64,000 nucleotides of DNA from GWC2-37-13 sp038064615 (GCA_038064615.1 JBBTSR010000002.1:1-64000); one strand, 5' to 3'; positions 51,607 to 60,031 are shown, counted from the first letter of the stretch. Notes: a model not told the origin generated them from the letters alone. A program made the numbers and translations.

Positions 51607-52111
51607 CCGTCAAGATAGGCTTAAGTTGGAGTTTTTAGAGCGTTTCAAGAAAACGCCAATTATTCAGGTGGTTTGTGAGAAAACGGGAATAAGTAGAACA
51701 ACTTATTATAGATGGATTAAAGAAGACCCAATTTTTTACCAAAGATATCTTGAGGCTGAAAAGGAGGGTAGAGAGTTTATGAATGATGGTATGGAATCAA
51801 CTCTTATCCAACAGGCAAGGGCTGGAAACACAACGGCCCTAATTTTCTATATGAAACACAATAACCCAAGGTATTCGGAGTCTTTTGGAGCTTTAACACC
51901 TATAGACATAGTGGATATTGCAAACTACATCGAAAATTCAAATAGTGAACAAAACGATTTTCAATTTCTGTCAAGACTTTTCAGAAAAAGGATACCTATA
52001 AAAGTTGGTCGATACATATTACAAATTATTAGAAACCTAACGAAAATAAAGGAGGTGAAACAAGATGAGAAAAAAATGAATTTTCTCTCAAGAATAATGG
52101 GAAGTAATTAA
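51578..52111 (+). CDS. Terminase-small-subunit-like HTH protein
   Basis: 177 aa. VCEKTGISRTTYYRWIKEDPIFYQRYLEAEKEG is a helix-turn-helix followed by the acidic helix found in phBC6A51-type terminase small subunits, then ESTLIQQARAGNTTALIFYMKHNNPRYSES. It would recognise packaging or target DNA. No large terminase, portal or capsid gene is visible, so this is a remnant or has been repurposed beside the methylase. Confidence 0.72.
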   Translation: MKTNYPKIIDRQDRLKLEFLERFKKTPIIQVVCEKTGISRTTYYRWIKEDPIFYQRYLEAEKEGREFMNDGMESTLIQQARAGNTTALIFYMKHNNPRYSESFGALTPIDIVDIANYIENSNSEQNDFQFLSRLFRKRIPIKVGRYILQIIRNLTKIKEVKQDEKKMNFLSRIMGSN

Positions 52112-52128
52112 CAGTTTATAAATCAATT

Positions 52129-52860
52129 ATGAATATAACAAAACTTTATAAAAATACACTGTTATCTCAGAAAAATAAGGTACTTGTAGAACACTCTAGA
52201 ATGCAATCAATATTTGATAAAGTCCATGGGAAATTAAGCCAGTTACCTGATTCTATAGAGAACTATGGCGATGGTCTTTTTAGTAGCAGAGAATATAATC
52301 AATTAACCGCAAATAAAGATTGGAAAGAAGAGTGGGAGTTTAAACAATGGGCCGATATACTAGAACTCGTATTTATTATGGATCGGAACGCTGTATTGTA
52401 TTACTATAAAATGTTTGCTTTGTTTCTCAGTTTGATGGTTGTTGACAAGAACAAAGAGATATGCGAAAAAAGTATTAAAGAGCATATTGTGTGTTTTTAC
52501 ATTTATGCATTTTCTTCAATATCACTCAATAAGGTATTTAATGAACAGCTAGAGCTTGAGTGTATGAAGTTGTTACCCCTCATATCCATTACTATTGAAT
52601 GTGGATATGCATTTGATATGAGAAAGAATGAGAAGTTTAAGAAGATTCCTTTAGCAAATATGTATTATCAAAAAAGAGAAGAGATTATAAGGGAAGGGTC
52701 AGCTCCACTAAAGAGAATATCCAAAAGAGTAGAAGATTCCGAATATATTTCCGATAGTAAAATTGAAAGATTTATTGATGAGACTGACCAGTACTGTCAA
52801 ACCTATTTGGGCCTACTTGATTTGGAACTCTCATCCCGATACCATCAAGTAGATTGTTAA
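52129..52860 (+). CDS. Hypothetical helical protein
   Basis: 243 aa, no recognised domain. Helical, with a hydrophobic central helix LYYYKMFALFLSLMVVDK and an aromatic/acidic C-terminus. It follows the terminase-like gene by 17 bases on the same strand, so it is likely co-transcribed. It has no signal peptide. Confidence 0.6.
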   Translation: MNITKLYKNTLLSQKNKVLVEHSRMQSIFDKVHGKLSQLPDSIENYGDGLFSSREYNQLTANKDWKEEWEFKQWADILELVFIMDRNAVLYYYKMFALFLSLMVVDKNKEICEKSIKEHIVCFYIYAFSSISLNKVFNEQLELECMKLLPLISITIECGYAFDMRKNEKFKKIPLANMYYQKREEIIREGSAPLKRISKRVEDSEYISDSKIERFIDETDQYCQTYLGLLDLELSSRYHQVDC

Positions 52861-52868
52861 CAGACAAG

Positions 52869-52877
52869 TGATATAAT
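52869..52877 (+). promoter_or_regulatory. Extended -10 promoter (TGATATAAT) before structured RNA
   Basis: TGnTATAAT ends at 52877, predicting a transcript start near 52884, directly at the beginning of the structured region. It lies just after the stop of the 243-aa gene. Confidence 0.55.
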
Positions 52878-52887
52878 TATTTTGACA

Positions 52888-53045
52888 ATTCGGATTGCCT
52901 AAACCCTTTTAGGGCATGGCAATGAAATCCCATCACAGAGAACGGAAGCTCTCCGTTCAGCAACCTGTGATGGGTCATGACTCGAAAGAGTTATGGGCGC
53001 AAGCCAGCTGACGGGGAGCTTTGTTCGTATAAGAACCCCGTCTGT
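52888..53045 (+). ncRNA. Candidate structured leader RNA or small RNA
   Basis: A G+C-rich patch in AT-rich DNA that folds into several stems by eye: TTGCC/GGCAA around CCTAAA...TTTAGG; CCCATCACAG (52929) with CTGTGATGGG (52965), enclosing GAACGGA-AGCTC-TCCGTTC; CATGACTC-GAAA-GAGTTATG; GGC-GCAA-GCC; and ACGGGG (53011) with CCCCGT (53036). Two GNRA tetraloops are present. No known riboswitch class was matched. It ends about 45 bases before a TTG-start gene, so it may be a cis-regulatory leader. Confidence 0.55.
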
Positions 53046-53091
53046 AAATATAAATATATGTTTACAAAAATACAGAAAGGGGGTGAATTAA

Positions 53092-53616
53092 TTGAAAGTA
53101 ATACTTAAAATCATAGGAATAATAATTGGTGTAATCTTCGGTTTATCCGTACTCGTTATCATAGCGGCTCTTATTACTAATAAGTTAAATAAGAACACAG
53201 CCATTAATTCTGATTATTCAGACATCCTGACTCCTTCACCTATTCAAGAAGATATTTCAAATGCAGTAGTTTACGAAATACTACAGAAATGGAATATTAA
53301 TAATGGAGGGTTTGGCAAAACAATCTTGATATCAGAATCATATTTAACAGATGAAGATACTATGATAAGACTTGGTTTGCAACTTAAATATGACATGAGA
53401 GATGATAAAAACGCCTTCATTATGGTATTCACAGATAAAAAAGCTGCAGAGTTAAGAGATAAATTGACTGATAACACAATGACAAAAGATGAGGAACAAT
53501 TTTATGATACTCATTACGTTGGTCAGTACACAAAAAATGGCAATTCTGGATTAAACGCTTTTGCCATTTATTTTGATGGAGTATCGGGAACAAACAGTAA
53601 AACTATTGAATATTAG
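53092..53616 (+). CDS. Membrane-anchored hypothetical protein
   Basis: 174 aa starting with TTG, supported by a strong Shine-Dalgarno GAAAGGGGG 8 bases upstream, the best in the window. One N-terminal helix (ILKIIGIIIGVIFGLSVLVIIAALI) then a mixed alpha/beta domain (FIMVFTDKKAAELRDKL, FAIYFDGVSG). Not recognised. It follows the structured RNA and ends at a strong terminator. Confidence 0.62.
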   Translation: MKVILKIIGIIIGVIFGLSVLVIIAALITNKLNKNTAINSDYSDILTPSPIQEDISNAVVYEILQKWNINNGGFGKTILISESYLTDEDTMIRLGLQLKYDMRDDKNAFIMVFTDKKAAELRDKLTDNTMTKDEEQFYDTHYVGQYTKNGNSGLNAFAIYFDGVSGTNSKTIEY

Positions 53617-53630
53617 GATTTATCGACAAG

Positions 53631-53660
53631 AAAACTTCCCTTTTAATAAGGGAAGTTTTT
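53631..53660. terminator. Bidirectional intrinsic terminator
   Basis: AAAACTTCCCTT / AAGGGAAGTTTT with a short ATAA-type loop and T-runs on both strands. It serves the 174-aa gene (plus) and the membrane protease gene (minus), which converge here. Confidence 0.88.
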
Positions 53661-53662
53661 CT

Positions 53663-55432
53663 TTATCTTCGATTTAATTCGTTCGTTAACGCAGCTGATT
53701 CATCACCCATTTTAATTACTGCTTTCCATAAATTTATATCATCACCAGACGCCGGTTGACCACCATTTAATTTATTTACCAAATGATTACAGAACTCAAT
53801 TTGTCGATTGAATGAATCTATCAAGTTGTTTAATTTTTGATCATCAACATGACCTCTTGATTGTTCCCATGACGACTTAACTCTATAAATATCGTTTAAA
53901 TACGACCTAATATTATTGACATCTAAAGTAAATACTGGTTGATTATTTGGTTGTACGTTATTGACTTGATAACTAGAAGTATTTGGAATCCCTTTTGATA
54001 AATTTCCCGAATTGATTAACTCGTCTATTTTTGAATGAATAAAATTTGAGGATAACGCAAAACTCATACCCTCAATAAATCTTGGCGATTGTTCCTGAGT
54101 CCATTCAGCTCTCAATGTATTAATTCCCACAACTCCACACTCATTAACTAAAGGACCTCCTGAATTTCCAGGATTAATTGAAGTATCAGTTTGTATATCT
54201 TCAGTTCCGTCTTCATACTTATTTGTTCTTGAATAAATTCCTTTTGTGACCGTTGAATCACCAGTTGGGTCATTTGGCCAACCAAATGCGTATAGCTCTT
54301 CTGCAATCCCTAATTGATTTGAATCAAACCAATTACAAGATGAGGTTGGATTACTATCTGGTAATTTTAGAATAGCCACATCTAAATTTGGAGAATAGTT
54401 CCAAACTTTAATTTCTTTTTCTCCATTCATATAAACAGATAGTTTCGAGGCTCCCTCAATAACATGTTTATTTGTTATTAAGTATCCTGGCTGAATAACA
54501 AACCCAGAACCATGACCTCCATCGTTTCTTAAAACTCTCAAAATACAACTTTTTGTTTGCTGAAGTACCAACTCTTTATTGCATGAATTACGTGTTGTAA
54601 TAAAATTTGTTGAATTTTTATTATTAAGAGAAATTTCTTTTCCTGAGGAGTTTAAATAAAAAACAAAAATTGATCCAGAGATCCAAAATAAAATCAATAC
54701 ACTAGCAAGACTTCGATAATTTTTTTTGCTAAAACAGAAATAGGTAATTAGTGAGGTTAACAAACCATACATGATTACTATTCTCCACATATTAATTCCA
54801 CCTATTTTTGCTTTCTCTGTAAATGAAAGTCCATCTGCTGTTTGCATAAAAGGAATCATTATGAAGAAAAATATAATACTTACAAACGTTGCAAGGACAG
54901 TGGAAATAATTATATGACCAACCCAATACGATAATGAATGTTTTTCTTTGCTTAAAGAATTTTTTCTAATTAATTTATTTGGAAAGCTAATTAAGTACGC
55001 AATAAAAAGTATTAAGGATATGAATGCAAAAAAAGCTAGGATTATAAGTCTAGGAAATTGTGTGGAATCATTAGTAAAAGAAGGAATATTTGAAATAAAT
55101 AAAAATATTAACGAAATAATAAAAACTAAAAACGAAATTACTAATAAAACCGTTTTGGGTTTATTTTGTTTATTATCTTTTACTGTTTGTGTAGATGCTG
55201 AAAGATTACTATTAATTTTATTTTTTAATAACATTGATACCACTCCGATGGCAAAAGTTATAACACCTATAAAAATATTTCCAAGATATAAAGGCCCAAA
55301 AATTGTAGAAAAAATGGGGTCTTTTTGAAATAAATTTGTGAATTTATTAAATAAAATTGTTAATAAAACGAAGTTTACAATTGTTATGAACCAAATTACA
55401 AAATAGGTTTTAGTAGTGACAATTTTGTTCAT
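53663..55432 (-). CDS. Polytopic membrane protein with C-terminal trypsin-like protease domain
   Basis: 589 aa. About seven helices in residues 10-262, then a HtrA/trypsin-like domain with a full triad: His323 in LITNKHVIEGAS, Asp351 in NLDVAILKL and Ser424 in NPGNSGGPLV. No PDZ domain is visible; the C-terminal about 100 residues are helical (NNIRSYLNDIYRVKSSWEQSRGHVDD). A membrane-embedded sensor controlling a protease is plausible but not shown. It occurs between the phage-like genes and the serine recombinase. Confidence 0.82.
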   Translation of the reverse strand: MNKIVTTKTYFVIWFITIVNFVLLTILFNKFTNLFQKDPIFSTIFGPLYLGNIFIGVITFAIGVVSMLLKNKINSNLSASTQTVKDNKQNKPKTVLLVISFLVFIISLIFLFISNIPSFTNDSTQFPRLIILAFFAFISLILFIAYLISFPNKLIRKNSLSKEKHSLSYWVGHIIISTVLATFVSIIFFFIMIPFMQTADGLSFTEKAKIGGINMWRIVIMYGLLTSLITYFCFSKKNYRSLASVLILFWISGSIFVFYLNSSGKEISLNNKNSTNFITTRNSCNKELVLQQTKSCILRVLRNDGGHGSGFVIQPGYLITNKHVIEGASKLSVYMNGEKEIKVWNYSPNLDVAILKLPDSNPTSSCNWFDSNQLGIAEELYAFGWPNDPTGDSTVTKGIYSRTNKYEDGTEDIQTDTSINPGNSGGPLVNECGVVGINTLRAEWTQEQSPRFIEGMSFALSSNFIHSKIDELINSGNLSKGIPNTSSYQVNNVQPNNQPVFTLDVNNIRSYLNDIYRVKSSWEQSRGHVDDQKLNNLIDSFNRQIEFCNHLVNKLNGGQPASGDDINLWKAVIKMGDESAALTNELNRR

Positions 55433-55521
55433 ATAAATTCATTTTAAATTATACACTTGTTTAAGGATTTTTGAAATATTCACTTGACTAATCTACTTAT
55501 TGTTGTCATTCCTTTGAGTGT

Positions 55522-56844
55522 ATGAATGAAGTTAAAACACAATACTGTCTGTATGCTAGAAAAAGTAGTGAAAGTGACGAACGGCAGGCCATGTCAATCG
55601 ATGGCCAACTTAGCGAAATGAAGTTGATGGCAAAAAAAGAAAAACTTTTTGTCTCCGAAATAATTACTGAAAGCCACTCGGCAAAACAGTCCGGACAACG
55701 ACCAGAATTTAACCGGCTTCTTCAGGGTCTCATGGAAAATAAATATAATTCAATTTTAACTTGGGCGCCTGATAGATTATCCCGCAATGCGGGAGACTTA
55801 GGACGGATCGTTGACTTTATGGATCAGGGAAAACTGATTAAGATTCAAACGTATTCCCAGTCTTTCAGTAATAACCCTAATGAAAAGTTCTTACTGATGA
55901 TTTTATGCAGTCAGGCAAAACTGGAAAACGATAATCGAGGAATAAATGTAAAACGGGGCTTAAGAAATAAATGCGAAGTAGGAATCCGACCGGGTCCTGC
56001 GCCGATTGGATACTTAAACATTATGAAATACAACAGAATTTCAACCGTTGGAATAGATCCGGAACGGGGACCTGCCATAAAAGAAATGTTTAATAAGGTA
56101 GCCAATCAGGGATATTCCGGACGGATGATCAGAAAATGGTTGAAAAGCATTGATTTCAAAACACGGAATAACTGTTACATGGCCTTAAGCCGAATTTATA
56201 AAGTCTTGCGGACTCATTTCTATTACGGATCTTTTACATTCGGAGACAAATTATATAAAGGTAATTATGAACCGCTTATAAGTAAACAAATATTTGATAA
56301 AGTCCAATTACAGTTGGATGTTGTACCACGGCAATGGAATAAACAATTGTTTCCTTTTAAGAAAATTTGTAAATGTGGTTCATGTGGAGGAAGTGTAACA
56401 GCTGAAATTAAACATAAAAAATTAATAAGCGGAAAATTTCATGCTCATATTTACTATCACTGTAATCGTATTAAAAATTATGACTGTCACGAACCATATA
56501 TCACAGAAACAGAGCTGATAAAACAACTAGTAGCTCATTTGCCTAATATAAAACTTAACATACCTTTTCTTATGCAGGAATTTAAATATGATATTAAACG
56601 ATTACAACATTTTAAAAGTGCTGTACTGAGAGAAAGATCACCACGCTTTGAATTAACTCCGCACAATTCTCCTGAAAACATAATAGAAAAAGAAAGTATG
56701 GAATATGAAGAGGATCAAATAAATACTGTAAAAGAATATTTACTTCATGTAATGCGATTTGGTACACCTGAGGAAAGAGTCCGGATACTTGGAGGAATCG
56801 AATCAAAATTCAAGCTTTCAAATAGACAATTGATATTGTTATGA
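55522..56844 (+). CDS. Large serine recombinase (integrase/resolvase family)
   Basis: 440 aa. N-terminal catalytic domain YCLYARKSSESDERQAMSIDGQ with nucleophile Ser15 and LTWAPDRLSRN; then a recombinase domain (RGLRNKCEVGIRPGPAPIGYLN) and a zinc ribbon CKCGSCGG...CNRIKNYDC. The C-terminus is short for the group. Such enzymes integrate and excise elements at short att sites with no need for tRNA genes. It is the clearest mobility gene of the island. Confidence 0.9.
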   Translation: MNEVKTQYCLYARKSSESDERQAMSIDGQLSEMKLMAKKEKLFVSEIITESHSAKQSGQRPEFNRLLQGLMENKYNSILTWAPDRLSRNAGDLGRIVDFMDQGKLIKIQTYSQSFSNNPNEKFLLMILCSQAKLENDNRGINVKRGLRNKCEVGIRPGPAPIGYLNIMKYNRISTVGIDPERGPAIKEMFNKVANQGYSGRMIRKWLKSIDFKTRNNCYMALSRIYKVLRTHFYYGSFTFGDKLYKGNYEPLISKQIFDKVQLQLDVVPRQWNKQLFPFKKICKCGSCGGSVTAEIKHKKLISGKFHAHIYYHCNRIKNYDCHEPYITETELIKQLVAHLPNIKLNIPFLMQEFKYDIKRLQHFKSAVLRERSPRFELTPHNSPENIIEKESMEYEEDQINTVKEYLLHVMRFGTPEERVRILGGIESKFKLSNRQLILL

Positions 56845-56863
56845 TTCGATAAAAAAAGCATTA

Positions 56864-58201
56864 TTAATTAGGCCGAGATTCTTTTTTTATTTTCCATAAA
56901 AAGTAATAGTTATTTTTTGATACGTCTTTTATTAATTTATACCGTTCGATTGTACTCTCTATCACTGTCTTTGCTCCTTCTGAAAGACCTTCAGCTATCA
57001 TTTTTGGGTCATTAAAAGATAGACCTATTCCAATATTAATTATACAAGTAGCAGCTCCTTTCAAGTTGATTTTTAATAAATTCAATTGTCCGCTATCAAA
57101 AATATTTTCCAACTTTCTAACCTCAGGGTTAACTATGTCTTTGAGAGCTTCCTCAAACTCGCTTTGTGTTTTACAATTTTCTGTTTCCTTCAGCACTTTT
57201 CTAATGGAACTTCGATATCGTTCAAAAGATTCTTCTTCTTTTTTTCTAATATAAATTACTTTTTTTAGTTCAATATTACGGATAAAAGGAACAAGATGAT
57301 TCAGCCCTTTTACAATATTATGCGAGTAGGATTTATTTCCACCATACGCATTTAATTGATTCAATATCATTGTTTCTAGAGGATTTGTAGTTAAAAAAGT
57401 TCTTCCATATCCTTTAGAAACTGGCCCGTAATTAACCATTACGCTATCTACTGCTTCGTTAAGAAGTTTCTCAGCCACATATTCAATTTTGAATTCATTA
57501 GGGACTTTTTTATATTTTCTAATATAATTCCTTAATGGTTTCGGAAATTTATCAAAAGTCAATGATAATTTATCTTCAAAAAAAAGATTACCTAAGCCTT
57601 CGATAATAATCGTATTAGGAGGCTCAAATAATGTTTTAATTTGAGATTTAATATAAGGCTTTAATATTTTTTTACCGTACTTATAAAGCAGATTACTTGT
57701 GTCGATTTGCTTTTTATTAATTTCTTTTAAATGATAACTACAAGCAGAAAAGTTTTGTTTCGTAAAGCATATGCGCTTTTCTTCAATGGCCTCCTCTAGC
57801 ATTAAAATTATGTGTAGGTTTTCAATACATTGAATTTTGAAATAATCCTCTTCTTTTTGAGTTTCTATATCTTTATCTTTGAGATAGTAATATACAAACT
57901 CTAATGGATTTACTAATGATATTGTGTCGCTATATAAATAACAAAAATTAATTAAATCCTTAACAATTTGGACTTTATGGGGGAAATAACTACAGGGATA
58001 TGAGACGCCGCTTAATGTTTCATTCGCCGCAAAATCAAAAAAATTCGCACGAGACTCCATTTCTTCTAAATCTAAGGAATATAAGTAGCATTGAAATATA
58101 ACTTTAAACAGTTTATATATTGATAAATTATTAACTTTTTTTACCATTTTTAATTGAGTCTCCATCTCCATTTTTGTTAAATATTCATATAGTTTTGTCA
58201 T
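56864..58201 (-). CDS. Hypothetical protein of the island
   Basis: 445 aa, no recognised domain. Mostly helical and soluble, with a possible hydrophobic turn ATCIINIGIGLSF near residue 395 and GRTFLTTNPLETMILNQLNAYGG in the middle. It is converged on by the recombinase gene, and a TATAAT lies 7 bases before its ATG. It could be a defence or regulatory gene carried by the element; no function is assigned. Confidence 0.65.
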   Translation of the reverse strand: MTKLYEYLTKMEMETQLKMVKKVNNLSIYKLFKVIFQCYLYSLDLEEMESRANFFDFAANETLSGVSYPCSYFPHKVQIVKDLINFCYLYSDTISLVNPLEFVYYYLKDKDIETQKEEDYFKIQCIENLHIILMLEEAIEEKRICFTKQNFSACSYHLKEINKKQIDTSNLLYKYGKKILKPYIKSQIKTLFEPPNTIIIEGLGNLFFEDKLSLTFDKFPKPLRNYIRKYKKVPNEFKIEYVAEKLLNEAVDSVMVNYGPVSKGYGRTFLTTNPLETMILNQLNAYGGNKSYSHNIVKGLNHLVPFIRNIELKKVIYIRKKEEESFERYRSSIRKVLKETENCKTQSEFEEALKDIVNPEVRKLENIFDSGQLNLLKINLKGAATCIINIGIGLSFNDPKMIAEGLSEGAKTVIESTIERYKLIKDVSKNNYYFLWKIKKESRPN

Positions 58202-58492
58202 CGCTCTGATTATACTATTTTATGAACAAACCAAATTAATATTAGATCTGAACAAATATTAGCCTAAAGAAAATTTTAGGTCTGGAACGAAGCATAAAAA
58301 AGCAAAATAACGTCCTAACAGGCTAAATTACTCAAAAAGCTTAGAACCTTGAGCAACTACTTCCGATGGTTTTTGGGGTCTTTTAACGTCTCCAGGCTAT
58401 GTTTTAGACTATGAAGATTTTCTTGATTTTTTAGAAAGATAGAGCAACCTAACGAGCTATAGTACTCGTGTCTTGTGATACTATAGGTTATT
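58202..58492. other. Intergenic stretch beside tRNA-Ser
   Basis: No gene seen. Contains CCTAAA...TTTAGG inverted repeat near 58262, a copy of GTCCTAACAG at 58312-58321, and short palindromic AT-rich stretches. It may include the right junction of the mobile island. Confidence 0.4.
58209..58214 (-). promoter_or_regulatory. Candidate -10 (TATAAT), leaderless
   Basis: Minus strand, 7 bases before the ATG at 58201. Confidence 0.5.
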
Positions 58493-58582
58493 TGGCGGAG
58501 AGGGGGGGATTTGAACCCCCGATGACATTTCTGCCATATACGCTTTCCAAGCGTACGCATTCGACCACTCTGCCACCTCTCC
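58493..58582 (-). tRNA. tRNA-Ser (GGA)
   Basis: Minus-strand cloverleaf with acceptor GGAGAGG/CCTCTCC, long variable arm (TATGGCAGAAATGTCATC region), anticodon arm CGCTTGGAAAGCG giving GGA (serine), T-arm with GGTTCAAAT, and encoded CCA. The long arm is class II as expected for serine. Confidence 0.95.
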
Positions 58583-58747
58583 TAGTCAAGATACAGTATA
58601 TAGCATTTAACCGTAATTTTAGCCGTAAAATTGATTACATTATCTTATAGTTTAAAGTTATCCACAAATTGTTAACAAAAATTAAAGTCTTATAGTTTAT
58701 TTTTCAAATAAAAAGACTGTTTGGTTTTGCTATAATTATTCAGTAAA

Positions 58748-58830
58748 GCCGCTGTGGTGAAATGGCATACACGCAGGTTTTAGGAACCTGTGCCTTAAAC
58801 GGCGTAGAGGTTCAACTCCTCTCAGCGGCA
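58748..58830 (+). tRNA. tRNA-Leu (UAG)
   Basis: Acceptor GCCGCTG/CAGCGGC, D-arm TGGTGAAATGGCA, anticodon arm CAGGT-TTTAGGA-ACCTG with anticodon TAG (leucine), long variable arm TGCCTTAAACGGCG and T-arm GGTTCAACT. CCA is not encoded. Confidence 0.95.
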
Positions 58831-58862
58831 CAAAAGAGGGGATTTGAACTTAAAAAGTATAT

Positions 58863-58868
58863 TAAAAT
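58863..58868 (+). promoter_or_regulatory. Candidate -10 (TAAAAT), leaderless
   Basis: TAAAAT 6 bases before the ATG at 58875, downstream of tRNA-Leu. Confidence 0.4.
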
Positions 58869-58874
58869 TATTAT

Positions 58875-59135
58875 ATGATTTCTATAAATCTATATGTTTC
58901 ATCCAGAAAAATTCACAGATTTTTGGTTTTGATAATTTCCGTTATTGGTTTATTAATGGCCGGGACGGGAACTTTGCTTAAATATACTTTCATTAGCAAA
59001 AAACTAACTTTTATTGATTTGGGTTTAATAAGATCCTTTCATAATAATCTCAGCCCTTATTTCGTTGTGGTTTTTTTGGGAATGCTCATCACAGGTCTTG
59101 CCATGTATCTATTTCCGATGCTAAAAAATAAATAA
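58875..59135 (+). CDS. Small two-helix membrane protein
   Basis: 86 aa. Helices at about residues 16-36 and 60-80, each preceded by a histidine: RKIHRFLVLIISVIGLLMAGTG and SFHNNLSPYFVVVFLGMLITG. It looks like a PepSY-associated or cytochrome-b-type membrane pair in miniature. No further function can be claimed. It is followed by the ZIP gene on the same strand. Confidence 0.6.
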   Translation: MISINLYVSSRKIHRFLVLIISVIGLLMAGTGTLLKYTFISKKLTFIDLGLIRSFHNNLSPYFVVVFLGMLITGLAMYLFPMLKNK

Positions 59136-59146
59136 AATTTGGTAGA

Positions 59147-59902
59147 ATGGTTGATATGCAAATCTGGATATATTCGCTTTCAAGTGTTTTAATAGTCAGC
59201 TTGATTGCTTTTATTGGCATCATCACCTTTCCCATTAAAGAAAAAAGGCTCAAAAACATTCTTTTATACTTTATCAGTTTTTCCGCTGGCGCTCTTCTGG
59301 GAGATGTTTTTATCCACCTTTTACCCGAAGCGGTAGCAGAAAGAGGATTTAGTCTTTCTGTTTCGATAAATATTCTCTTGGGAATAGTTGCCTCTTTAAT
59401 CTTAGAAAAATTTATTCATGCAAGACATATCCACTTAGCCGGAAAAATCAGCCGTTTTCGTTCAGTTTCTATAATGAGTTTGTTTGGTGATGCAATTCAT
59501 AATTTTATTGACGGTTTAATCATTGCCGCCAGCTTCTTAATAAATATTCAGGTTGGTATTGCTTCAACCATCGCTGTCATCCTACATGAGATCCCCCAAG
59601 AGATGGGTAATTTTGCTGTTCTTCTTCACGGCGGTTTTACTAAAAACAGGGCCTTATTTTTAAATTTTCTTACGGCTTTGACCGCTTTTTTAGGAGTAAT
59701 TGTTTTGTTAACTTTTGACGTTTATGCAAAAAATGCCACTCAATTTCTTATTCCCTTTGCCGCTGGCAATTTTATCTACATTGCCGGTTCTGACTTAATC
59801 CCAGAGCTTCAGAGAGAGGTTAAAATAAAAAAAAGCCTTATTCAAATCTTTACTTTTATTCTCGGCATTGCTGTTATGTACGGATTATTATTAGTAGGAT
59901 AA
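59147..59902 (+). CDS. ZIP-family metal transporter
   Basis: 251 aa, about eight helices (the ATG at 59156 is an alternative start). Metal-site motifs in helices: LLGDVFIHLLPEAVAE, GDAIHNFIDGLIIAA (HNxxDG) and ILHEIPQEMGNFAVLL (HEIPQE). It imports Zn, Fe or Mn, or similar divalent ions. A TAAAAT box lies 8 bases upstream. Confidence 0.88.
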   Translation: MVDMQIWIYSLSSVLIVSLIAFIGIITFPIKEKRLKNILLYFISFSAGALLGDVFIHLLPEAVAERGFSLSVSINILLGIVASLILEKFIHARHIHLAGKISRFRSVSIMSLFGDAIHNFIDGLIIAASFLINIQVGIASTIAVILHEIPQEMGNFAVLLHGGFTKNRALFLNFLTALTAFLGVIVLLTFDVYAKNATQFLIPFAAGNFIYIAGSDLIPELQREVKIKKSLIQIFTFILGIAVMYGLLLVG

Positions 59903-59964
59903 AATCGGATATAATCAGATGTAATCGGTTAAATCAGTCAAGTCGGTTAAATCGGTTGAATCAG
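59903..59964. repeat. Tandem AATCGGTTA-type repeat
   Basis: Six to seven imperfect copies of AATC(A/G)G(T/A)TA(A) directly after the ZIP stop. No gene. Its periodicity of about 9-12 bases resembles the other tandem repeats of the window but the sequence is different. Confidence 0.6.
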
Positions 59965-59981
59965 TAAGGTATTAAAGCGCA

Positions 59982-60031
59982 GGTAACAAATTTTTTGCGG
60001 TTTTTGTTTTCCGTCAAAAAATTTCGTTACC
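59982..60031. repeat. Long hairpin upstream of the DsbA-like gene
   Basis: GGTAACAAATTTTTTG-CGG (59982) pairs with CCGTCAAAAAATTTCGTTACC (60011) almost perfectly around a T-rich 10-base loop. It is probably a mobile palindrome or structured leader; the gene starts 19 bases later. Confidence 0.65.

Noticed and set aside
52888..53045. Cyclic-di-GMP-I (GEMM) riboswitch, because of the hairpin with a GAAA loop followed by GGGCGCAAGCC.
   Set aside because: The order and length of the flanking conserved blocks do not fit: the GGCA-type P1b segment and the closing P1 helix of GEMM are not found in the right positions. I kept it as an unclassified structured RNA.
58468..58650. Plus-strand open frame across tRNA-Ser.
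   Set aside because: It is the antisense of a complete tRNA-Ser cloverleaf; the reading frame is incidental.
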